From contig NZ_JAENHP010000012.1 in assembly GCF_016834655.1 (NCBI RefSeq), forward strand, positions 124,001 to 188,000: a stretch of 64,000 bases of DNA. Reading direction: 5' to 3'. Origin of the DNA: Paractinoplanes ovalisporus (lineage in GTDB: Bacteria; Actinomycetota; Actinomycetes; Mycobacteriales; Micromonosporaceae). The notes beneath the pieces were generated by a model, which was not told where the DNA came from, ran no database searches, and was given only the letters and a program-made list of their open reading frames with translations. A program made the translations under genes and the position numbers. This document shows, in pieces, positions 58,261 through 64,000 of the stretch (the stretch's first letter is position 1; each line of letters starts with the position of its first letter).

Positions 58261-58303
58261 GTGACCGGAACCCTCGGAACGCGAAGCCCGGGGTTCCGGT
58301 CAC
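58261..58303 (-). terminator. Strong hairpin terminator after prcA
   Basis: GTGACCGGAACCC (58261-58273) and GGGTTCCGGTCAC (58291-58303) form a perfect 13-bp stem with a 17-nt loop, directly downstream of prcA. Confidence 0.85.
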
Positions 58304-58309
58304 GGACGG

Positions 58310-59170
58310 TCAGGAGCCGTCGCCGTTGACGCCGTCGGACGGCTCGGCCGCGTCGGTCGCCTCAGGCTTGTCGGCTGCGTCTTCCTCGGCCGCGGCCGAC
58401 ACCGTGGGCTTGTCAGTAGCCGGCGGCGGCGGAGCGGCATCGACGTCACCCAGGTCCTTCTCGGGCACGTCCTTCTCGCCCTCGAGCAGCGTGGTCAGCG
58501 CCGCCCCCTGGATCCGCCGGAACGCGCGGCCCTTACGGCGCCGGTCGAGCACCGCCACCTCGAGCTGCTTGGCGTCCAGGCTGCGGGTCTGGCCGTTCTC
58601 GCCGCCCACACTGCCCAGCGCCTCGGCCGCCAGGTGCAACGCCGACTTGAGGTCAGCCGCCGTGTCGTGCCGCTCGCGCAACACGTTGGCGATCGCCTCG
58701 GACTGCCCGCCCATCGCCATGAAACCAGGCTCGTCCATGACCGAACCGTCGTACGTGATGCGGTAGAGCTCATCGGTCTCGGGCGACGAGCCGACCTGGG
58801 CGATGCAGATCTCCACCTCGTACGGCTTCTGCACCTCGGTGAAGATCGCGCCCAACGTCTGCGTGAACGCGTTGGCCAGGAACCGCCCGGTCACATCACG
58901 ACGGTCGTAGCTGTAACCGTTGACATCGGCCATCCGGATGCCGGCGCGGCGCAGCGACTCGAACTCGTTGTAACGCCCCACGGCCGCGAAGCCGATCTTG
59001 TCGTAGATCTCGCTGATCTTCCGGAGGGTGGTGATGTTCTCCGCGACCAGGAGAATGCCACCCTCGTACGTGAGCACCACGGCGGAGCGGCCGCGGGCAA
59101 TGCCCTTACGGGCGTACTCCGAGCGGTCACGCTGAACCTGCTCGGGTGATGCGTAGAACTGCATGGCCAC
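58310..59170 (-). CDS. prcA: 20S proteasome alpha subunit PrcA
   Basis: The protein of about 286 residues has the alpha-type N-terminus QFYASPEQVQRDRSEYARKGIARGRS, which forms the gate, and the proteasome core (VVLTYEGGILLVAEN, GFAAVGRYNEFE, YDGSVMDEPGFMAMGG). It lacks an N-terminal threonine. The last ~50 residues are a disordered Asp/Ala/Pro-rich extension, longer than in Mycobacterium. It assembles as heptameric rings capping PrcB. GTG 59170 with GAGGGAG upstream is preferred; an ATG two codons later is also possible. Confidence 0.95.
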   Translation of the reverse strand: MAMQFYASPEQVQRDRSEYARKGIARGRSAVVLTYEGGILLVAENITTLRKISEIYDKIGFAAVGRYNEFESLRRAGIRMADVNGYSYDRRDVTGRFLANAFTQTLGAIFTEVQKPYEVEICIAQVGSSPETDELYRITYDGSVMDEPGFMAMGGQSEAIANVLRERHDTAADLKSALHLAAEALGSVGGENGQTRSLDAKQLEVAVLDRRRKGRAFRRIQGAALTTLLEGEKDVPEKDLGDVDAAPPPPATDKPTVSAAAEEDAADKPEATDAAEPSDGVNGDGS

Positions 59171-59224
59171 GGGTGGCTACTCCCTCTCGTCCCTGGTGAA
59201 TTCGGCTGCGGATGACAACCGGAC

Positions 59225-60064
59225 TCAGCCGCCCGGATTTTCCATGCGCCCGGCGACCACCTGCTCGGCCACCGCGGTGATCTCGGCCTCGGACAGACGG
59301 TGCGTGCCGTTCGCGGTCGCCGACATCACCACCGGGAAGATCTTGCGGGTGAGGTCGGGACCACCGGTGGCGGTGTCGTCGTCGGCCGCGTCGTACAGGG
59401 CCTCGACCGCCAGCCGGACCGCGTCGTCGGTACTCAGACCCGCCCGGTACTTCTTCTTCAACGCCGACTTGGCGAACAGCGAACCCGAGCCGATCGCGTC
59501 GTAGCCGGTCTCCTCGTAGAGCCCGCCCGCCACGTCGAAGCTGAAGATGCGCCCCACCTTGGCCGGGTCGGCCGGCGACAGGTCGAAGCCCGCGAACAAC
59601 GGCACCACGGCCAGGCCCTGCATCGCCGCGCCCAGATTGCCGCGCACCATGCCGGCCAGACGGTTCGCCTTGCCGTCGAGCGAGAGCATCGTGCCCTCGA
59701 TCTTCTCGTAGTGCTCCAGCTCGACCTGGAACAGCCGCATCAGCTCGATGCCGATACCGGCCGTGCCGGCGATGCCGATCAGCGAGTACGAGTCGGCCGG
59801 GTGGACCTTCTCGATGTCCCGGCTGGCGATCAGGTTCCCCATCGTCGCCCGCCGGTCACCCCCCATCACCACACCGTCCGCGGTCGCGATGGCCACGATC
59901 GTGGTGCCATGCGGAGCGATGTCGGCCGACAGCCCCGGCGGCAACGGCCGGCGGCCCGGAAGCAGCTCAGGAGACACGTGGGTCAGGAACTGCGTGAAGG
60001 ACGACGTTCCCGCGTTGACGAAGAAATCCGGTAGACGCCCGGATGGATCAAAGTCCTTTGGCAC
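59225..60064 (-). CDS. prcB: 20S proteasome beta subunit PrcB
   Basis: The 279-residue protein has a 53-residue propeptide ending Ala-Pro-His-Gly, followed by the catalytic nucleophile Thr54 (TTIVAIATADGVVMGGDRRAT, with Asp and the Lys-equivalent further on). Autocatalytic cleavage exposes the threonine in the assembled 20S core. The active-site residues Asp (GGDRR) and SGSLFAKS region are intact. GTG 60064 has AAGGGG upstream. Its first 82 bp overlap the end of the HNH nuclease gene in another frame on the same strand. Confidence 0.96.
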   Translation of the reverse strand: MPKDFDPSGRLPDFFVNAGTSSFTQFLTHVSPELLPGRRPLPPGLSADIAPHGTTIVAIATADGVVMGGDRRATMGNLIASRDIEKVHPADSYSLIGIAGTAGIGIELMRLFQVELEHYEKIEGTMLSLDGKANRLAGMVRGNLGAAMQGLAVVPLFAGFDLSPADPAKVGRIFSFDVAGGLYEETGYDAIGSGSLFAKSALKKKYRAGLSTDDAVRLAVEALYDAADDDTATGGPDLTRKIFPVVMSATANGTHRLSEAEITAVAEQVVAGRMENPGG

Positions 60065-60669
60065 GTGGTCCCCTTCAGGTATTCGATCGCGCCGGTCAGG
60101 TAGTCAAGGTTGTCCCTGAACTGGCCCAGACCGCCGTTGCAGTTGAAGCACAATATCCCGCGCACCTCACCGGTGCGATGATCGTGATCGACGTGTTGGG
60201 GGTCGGGCGCGCGGCAGATCGCGCACACCCCGAACTGCCGCCACAACAACTCGTCGAAGTCAGCCTGCCCGATGCCGTAGCGATGCCGCAGGTGATACTC
60301 GCGGGTGCCGCCATAGAGCCGCTGCTTCGTCTCGCGGCCGCGAGCGTTGTGGCACGGCTTGCAGTATCGCCCGCGCCCGCCGGTGTCGTTCTGGCTGCGG
60401 GGAAAGTCGGTCAGCAGCTTCGTCTCCCCGCAGTCGGGGCAATATCGCTGCCCCTCGGGCACCTCTCGCCGGGTCTGGACCTCTCGGCCGTACTTCTCTT
60501 GCAAACGCTTCGCGTAGCTGGCTTTCGACCTGACGTTAAAACACTCTTTGCAATAGCTGCGGCGACCATCGGGCCGCTTGCTGTTGGCACAGAAGAGATC
60601 GAGCGGCTTCCACTCGCCGCAATCGCGACAGCGGCGCCGCCCGTTCTCATCGTCATTCAGCCGGGGCAT
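59983..60669 (-). CDS. HNH endonuclease VII-like protein inserted between pup and prcB
   Basis: The 228-residue protein has two N-terminal Cys4 knuckle domains (CRDCGEWKPLDLF...YCKECF and YCPDCGETKLLTDF...YCKPCH). They are followed by a recombination-endonuclease-VII-type HNH domain with CAICRAPDPQHVDHDHRTG and GILCFNCNGGLGQFRDN, so zinc ligands and the catalytic His are present. T4 endonuclease VII resolves branched DNA; the cellular role here is unknown. The gene starts 21 bp after pup and its 3' end overlaps prcB by 82 bp, placing it inside the proteasome operon. The C-terminal 25 residues come from the overlap and may be dispensable. Confidence 0.82.
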   Translation of the reverse strand: MPRLNDDENGRRRCRDCGEWKPLDLFCANSKRPDGRRSYCKECFNVRSKASYAKRLQEKYGREVQTRREVPEGQRYCPDCGETKLLTDFPRSQNDTGGRGRYCKPCHNARGRETKQRLYGGTREYHLRHRYGIGQADFDELLWRQFGVCAICRAPDPQHVDHDHRTGEVRGILCFNCNGGLGQFRDNLDYLTGAIEYLKGTTCQRTLIHPGVYRISSSTRERRPSRSS

Positions 60670-60690
60670 GTCCGTTTTGCCAGCTATGCC

Positions 60691-60906
60691 CTACTGACCC
60701 CCTTTTTGTACGTATCCGCGCACAAATTCCTCTGCGTTCTCCTCGAGAACGGAGTCGATTTCGTCCAGCAGGTCGTCGACGTCCTCAGTGATCTCGGCGT
60801 GCCGCTCGGCTACCTCAGGGTTGGCTTCAGTAGTGGTCTCATCGATCTGCTCGTCCTGCCGGCCCTTGCCCGACTGCGACTGCCCGCCGGTGTCCCGAGT
60901 TGCCAT
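60691..60906 (-). CDS. pup: Prokaryotic ubiquitin-like protein Pup
   Basis: The 71-residue protein is mostly disordered, with the Mpa-binding coiled-coil region HAEITEDVDDLLDEIDSVLEENAEEFV and the C-terminal Gly-Gly-Gln. Because it ends in Gln, it must be deamidated to Glu by Dop before PafA can attach it to lysines. GGGGG-rich Shine-Dalgarno (AAGGGGGAAA) precedes ATG 60906. It is the first gene of the pup-HNH-prcB-prcA unit and lies after a terminator that isolates it from dop. Confidence 0.97.
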   Translation of the reverse strand: MATRDTGGQSQSGKGRQDEQIDETTTEANPEVAERHAEITEDVDDLLDEIDSVLEENAEEFVRGYVQKGGQ

Positions 60907-60977
60907 CGGTTTCCCCCTTCTGCGCCACCCGGAGCCTGCGGCAACGGGTTGAGAAAAATCTACCTCGCGCCTGTGAC

Positions 60978-61004
60978 AAAACGCCCCGCCGGTCCGGGTG
61001 TTTT
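60978..61004 (-). terminator. Hairpin terminator after dop
   Basis: AAAACGCCC (60978-60986) pairs with GGGTGTTTT (60996-61004) with one G-T pair, ending just past the dop stop. On the minus strand the U-rich arm end fits an intrinsic terminator. Confidence 0.7.
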
Positions 61005-61005
61005 C

Positions 61006-62523
61006 TCAGCGGCTGGTGATCACTTCGAGTAGGTCCTTGGCGCTCTCGCACTTGTCGAACAGCGCGCCCACGTGCTTCTTCGTCCCGCGCTCGGGTTCCA
61101 TCATCGGAACCCGGACCAGGGACTCGCGGCCCACGTCGAAGATCACCGAGTCCCAGCTGGCGGCGACCACTTCGGACGCGTACTGCGCGAGGCAGCGGCC
61201 CCGGAAATAGGCCCGGGTGTCTTCCGGCGGCTCGGACATGGCGAGCTGGGTGTCAGCCGGATCGAGCAGCGTCTTCATCGAGCCCCGGGCGACCAGGCGG
61301 TGGTAGAGGCCCTTCTCGGGGCGCACGTCGGCGTACTGCAGGTCGACCAGCTGGAGCTTCGGCGACGACCAGGCGAGGTTTTCCCGTTCGCGGTAGCCCT
61401 CGAGCAGCCGCAGCTTGGCGACCCAGTCGAGCGTGTCGGCGCATTCCATGGGGTCGCGGCCGAGTTTGTCGAGGGTGTCTTCCCAGCGGTCGAGCACGTC
61501 GCGGGTCTGCTCGTCGGCGTCGTCGCCGGAGCGTTCGTCGACGAAGGCGCGGGCCCGCTCGTAGTAGGCCCACTGCAGGTCGAGCGCGGTGAGTTTGCGG
61601 CCGTCGCGCAGCCGGATGAGGTGTTGCAGCGAGGGGTCGTGGCTGACCGACTTGAGTTCGCTGACCGGGTCGGCGATGCCGAGGTCGCCGCTGAACACCT
61701 TTTCTTCGATCATGTTGAGCACCAGCGCGGTGGTGCCCATCTTGAGGTAGGTGGCGATCTCGGACAGGTTGGCGTCGCCGATGATGACGTGCAGGCGGCG
61801 GTATTTGTCGGCGTCGGCGTGGGGCTCGTCGCGGGTGTTGATGATGGGCCGCTTGAGCGTGGTCTCGAGGCCGACCTCGACCTCGAAGAAGTCGGCGCGC
61901 GAGGAGATCTGGAAGCCGGCGCCGGAGCCGTCCTGCCCGAGCCCGACGCGTCCGACGCCGCAGAAGATCTGCCGGGTGACGAAGAACGGCGTGAGGTGGG
62001 CGACGATGTCGGCGAACGGCGTCTGCCGGCGCATCAGGTAGTTCTCGTGGGACCCGTACGAGGCACCCTTGTTGTCGGTGTTGTTTTTGTAGAGCTGGAT
62101 GCGGTGGGTGCCGGGGATGGTCGCCGCGCGCCGGGACGCCTCCGCCATCACCCGTTCGCCGGCCTTGTCCCACTTGACGACGGCGAGCGGGTTGGTGACC
62201 TCGGGGGTGCTGTATTCGGGGTGGGCGTGGTCGACGTAGAGACGGGCGCCGTTGGTCAGTATCACGTTGGCCAGGCCGAGGTCTTCGTCGGCGAGGGCGT
62301 CGGCGGGGTCGTAGGCGGCCCCGGAGTAGGTGAAGCCACGCGCGTCGCGCAGCGGTGATTCCTCTTCGTAGTCCCATCGGGCACGGCCGCCGCGGTTGAG
62401 CTCGGGCCGGGCGCCGTACGCGTTGACCACCTGCGATGAGGTGACCATGGGGTTGGCGCCGGGCTGCCCGGGGACGCTGATGCCGTACTCGACCTCGGTG
62501 CCCATAATCCGTCGAACGCTCAT
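61006..62523 (-). CDS. dop: Deamidase of Pup, Dop
   Basis: The 505-residue protein is the PafA homologue that deamidates Pup's C-terminal glutamine and removes Pup from substrates. It shows RRIMGTEVEYGISVPG, NGARLYVDHAHPEYSTPE (with the catalytic Asp), LYKNNTDNKGASYGSHENYL and RPIINTRDEPHADADKY. It also has the extra loop after residue 35 (ELNRGGRARWDYEEESPLRD) that distinguishes Dop from PafA. ATG 62523 overlaps the stop of a 13-codon leader frame (ATGA), suggesting coupled translation. Confidence 0.95.
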   Translation of the reverse strand: MSVRRIMGTEVEYGISVPGQPGANPMVTSSQVVNAYGARPELNRGGRARWDYEEESPLRDARGFTYSGAAYDPADALADEDLGLANVILTNGARLYVDHAHPEYSTPEVTNPLAVVKWDKAGERVMAEASRRAATIPGTHRIQLYKNNTDNKGASYGSHENYLMRRQTPFADIVAHLTPFFVTRQIFCGVGRVGLGQDGSGAGFQISSRADFFEVEVGLETTLKRPIINTRDEPHADADKYRRLHVIIGDANLSEIATYLKMGTTALVLNMIEEKVFSGDLGIADPVSELKSVSHDPSLQHLIRLRDGRKLTALDLQWAYYERARAFVDERSGDDADEQTRDVLDRWEDTLDKLGRDPMECADTLDWVAKLRLLEGYRERENLAWSSPKLQLVDLQYADVRPEKGLYHRLVARGSMKTLLDPADTQLAMSEPPEDTRAYFRGRCLAQYASEVVAASWDSVIFDVGRESLVRVPMMEPERGTKKHVGALFDKCESAKDLLEVITSR

Positions 62524-62561
62524 GCGACCACCCCGCCCGCCACGTTGCCCCTGCTGCTCAT
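62520..62561 (-). CDS. 13-residue leader peptide coupled to dop
   Basis: ATG 62561 opens a 13-codon frame (MSSRGNVAGGVVA) whose TGA overlaps the dop ATG. TAGGCT (62568-62573 on this strand) ends 6 nt before this ATG, so the mRNA could be leaderless and start with this peptide. Whether it regulates dop is unknown. Confidence 0.4.
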   Translation of the reverse strand: MSSRGNVAGGVVA

Positions 62562-62567
62562 GTATTG

Positions 62568-62573
62568 AGCCTA
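62568..62573 (-). promoter_or_regulatory. -10 box TAGGCT upstream of the dop leader frame
   Basis: TAGGCT overlaps the stop codon of the acyltransferase gene and ends 6 nt before ATG 62561, which would give dop its own promoter. Confidence 0.4.
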
Positions 62574-63818
62574 GACGCTCTCGCGGGTGTTCTCGTCCCG
62601 CCGGGTGCGCGTCGCGGCACGCTGGGTTGCCGGATTCGGCCGGGGTGCGCGATAAGTATCGATCTTGTGCATCAGCCGCCGGCCCAACTCCTGCCCGGGC
62701 TGTTCCACAATGCGGTATGTCAGGGCGGCCAGTCCGAGGACCGCGATGAGGTACGCCAGCCCGGTAAGCAGGGCGATCGGCGCGGGTCGCGTCCCGCCAT
62801 CCGGGATGATTCGCGGCAGAAGGAACAGCACGACGACGTGCAGAAGATACAGCGAGTAGCTGATTCGGCCGAGCCCGGTGAGGGCGCGCGGCATCGGCCG
62901 ATGCCTCAATACGTACGCGATAAGGAAAATCGTCGCAACCGCGCACGTGTTGGCGAGCCAGTTGCGCTGTGTCCACTGCGCACCGACGAGGCTCACCGCG
63001 ACCACGGTGAGGGCGGTCAGGCTCGCCACGCGGCCGCTCTGCCCGTGTTGCCACCGGTAGATGACGGTGCCGGCGAACATGACGGCGAGCAGCAGCAGGG
63101 CCTGGGAGGATGATTTGACGGTGCCGGCGGCGGTCGGGTGGCCGTTGAGGGCGGGCACGAGCACGAAGCCGATGCCGAGGGCGCCGGCGGGCTTGTCCCG
63201 GCCCAGGAGGACCAGGGTCAAGATCAAGAGCATTCCCAGCGCCAGTACGGCGGCCAGGACGCGACGGCCGCCCGGGGTGTTCCCGAGCAGCGCGTCGGGC
63301 AGCGACAGCCACGCCGTCAGGGCGAGCGCGACCGCGAACCAGGCGCTGTGCCGGTGCCACCGCCACGCGAACAGTCCCGCCGCGACCAGGTAGAACACCA
63401 TCTCGTAGGTGAGCGTCCAGAAGACCCGCACCACACCGCGGACGCCGACCAGGTCGGGCATCATCGTGACGTGGGCGAGCAGCCCGGCCCCGGTCTCGGC
63501 GCGCAGCGAGGCCGGCCAGTGCAGCAGGCCGGCCGCCGCGAGCAGCGCGAACAGCGCGATCGTCACCAGGTAGGCCGGGTAGACGCGGAACAGCCTTCCC
63601 ACCCAGAACCGGCGCAGGTCGCCGTGGCGTTCCAGCGACATCGGGATGACGTACCCGCTGACCAGGAAGAACAGCAGCACGGCGGTCTTGCCCAGGTCGA
63701 TGTGGCGCATGACCGCGAGGTGCGCTTCGTTACCGATGACCTGCGGGCTGAGGTGAAAGAGCACGACCGTCAGCGCGGCCAGCCCGCGCAGGGCGTCCAG
63801 CCAATCGAGGCGCTTCAT
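62571..63818 (-). CDS. Acyltransferase family 3 membrane protein
   Basis: The 415-residue protein begins RLDWLDALRGLAALTVVLFHL, the hallmark of acyltransferase-3 (OafA/NodX-like) proteins with the catalytic His near residue 22. LLFFLVSGYVIPMSLER and FWVGRLFRVYPAY follow; about ten membrane helices are seen, and a basic cytoplasmic tail closes it. Such proteins O-acylate sugars of exopolysaccharides, antibiotics or cell-wall polymers. It lies between mpa and dop, where many actinobacteria have no extra gene. A strong terminator separates it from mpa. Confidence 0.87.
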   Translation of the reverse strand: MKRLDWLDALRGLAALTVVLFHLSPQVIGNEAHLAVMRHIDLGKTAVLLFFLVSGYVIPMSLERHGDLRRFWVGRLFRVYPAYLVTIALFALLAAAGLLHWPASLRAETGAGLLAHVTMMPDLVGVRGVVRVFWTLTYEMVFYLVAAGLFAWRWHRHSAWFAVALALTAWLSLPDALLGNTPGGRRVLAAVLALGMLLILTLVLLGRDKPAGALGIGFVLVPALNGHPTAAGTVKSSSQALLLLAVMFAGTVIYRWQHGQSGRVASLTALTVVAVSLVGAQWTQRNWLANTCAVATIFLIAYVLRHRPMPRALTGLGRISYSLYLLHVVVLFLLPRIIPDGGTRPAPIALLTGLAYLIAVLGLAALTYRIVEQPGQELGRRLMHKIDTYRAPRPNPATQRAATRTRRDENTRESV

Positions 63819-63832
63819 GAGTGGTGCAACGA

Positions 63833-63866
63833 AAAGCGCGGGCCGGGGAAACCCGGCCCGCGCTTT
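63833..63866 (-). terminator. Strong hairpin terminator after mpa
   Basis: AAAGCGCGGGCCGGG (63833-63847) and CCCGGCCCGCGCTTT (63852-63866) form a perfect 15-bp stem closed by a GAAA tetraloop, 8 bp after the mpa stop. Confidence 0.9.
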
Positions 63867-63874
63867 CGCAGAAC

Positions 63875-64000
63875 TTACAGGTACTGACCGGTGTTGCTGG
63901 CCGTCTCGATCGAGCGGCCAGCCTCGGCGCCCTTGCCGCCGGAGACGAGCGTGCGGATGTAGACGATCCGCTCGCCCTTCTTGCCGGAGATGCGGGCCCA
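63875..64000 (-). CDS. mpa: Proteasome-associated ATPase Mpa/ARC, C-terminal end (start outside window)
   Basis: Reading inward from the window edge on the minus strand gives 41 residues ending in Gly-Gln-Tyr-Leu and TAA (63875-63877). The penultimate Tyr of the GQYL tail is the motif by which Mpa docks into and opens the 20S alpha ring. The preceding residues (ARISGKKGERIVYIRTLVSG) also fit Mpa. The AAA domain lies outside the window. It is followed by a strong terminator and then the acyltransferase gene. Confidence 0.92.
   Translation of the reverse strand, partial: WARISGKKGERIVYIRTLVSGGKGAEAGRSIETASNTGQYL

Noticed and set aside
1..64000. tRNA, rRNA, riboswitch and replication-origin searches by eye
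   Set aside because: No cloverleaf with TTCRA arm, no rRNA core motif, no known riboswitch core and no DnaA-box cluster was recognised; a tRNAscan/Infernal run would be needed to exclude them fully.

Overview
This is a gene-dense, very GC-rich stretch of an actinobacterial chromosome. The best fit is a filamentous actinomycete of the Micromonosporaceae (Actinoplanes/Micromonospora type). The evidence is the Pup-proteasome gene set, the GlnX-GlnH-PknG signalling genes, HelY, PafBC, frequent GTG starts and many apparently leaderless genes whose TANNNT -10 box ends 6-8 nt before the start codon. The genus is inferred from content. No rRNA, tRNA, CRISPR array, phage or insertion sequence was seen.

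Layout. (1) 1-8,200: small metabolic and regulatory genes (epimerase tail, MarR, F420/FMN oxidase, DHFR-like protein, Rieske oxygenase, DUF1028, XRE regulator with divergent dehydrogenase, CapD-like nucleotide-sugar enzyme). (2) 8,190-10,140: a membrane protein resembling a NACHT/NLR ATPase that has lost its P-loop, flanked by two paralogous glycine-zipper miniproteins. (3) 10,146-14,650: TetR regulator with two matching 22-bp operators and its efflux pump, an unknown protein, an acyl-CoA ligase and a terminator. (4) 14,696-23,402: a seven-gene signalling operon, glnX-glnH-coiled coil-pknG-PP2C-VWA-FHA, closed by a hairpin. It appears to couple extracellular amino-acid sensing (GlnH/GlnX) to a soluble kinase, a phosphatase and an FHA reader. 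PknG, PP2C and FHA proteins all carry N-terminal zinc ribbons. (5) 23,400-35,000: accessory genes rich in minisatellites: nitrilase, inositol-phosphatase-like enzyme, methyltransferase, two antibiotic-type nucleotidyltransferases, CurA-like reductase, VOC, MOSC, alcohol dehydrogenase, ArsR plus MFS pump. (6) 35,000-54,200: mostly core genes: HelY, HAD phosphatase, PhoD, lipid kinase, TatC/TatA, PafC/PafB, zinc/cation exporter, DUF3866, diguanylate cyclase, transporters, HIT protein, and an ECF sigma factor with a divergent NTF2-like partner. (7) 54,700-64,000: the Pup-proteasome locus in the order mpa, acyltransferase, dop, pup, HNH nuclease, prcB, prcA, TspO-like, (SDR on the other strand), pafA, small membrane protein. 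Three clear hairpin terminators divide it.

How it fits together. Pup (ending in Gln) is deamidated by Dop, ligated to targets by PafA, recognised by Mpa and degraded by PrcBA. PafBC is encoded about 10 kb away. An HNH nuclease gene sits between pup and prcB and overlaps prcB by 82 bp. Because PafBC is a DNA-damage regulator in mycobacteria, a DNA-damage role for that nuclease is an attractive guess, not a demonstrated one.

Two sequence-wide habits stand out. First, tandem duplications repeatedly start inside the last codons of a gene and copy its stop codon into the 3' flank (12.8, 20.4, 26.2 and 39.4 kb, with an in-frame relative at 52.8 kb). Second, leaderless promoters are frequent and decide many of the start codons chosen here.
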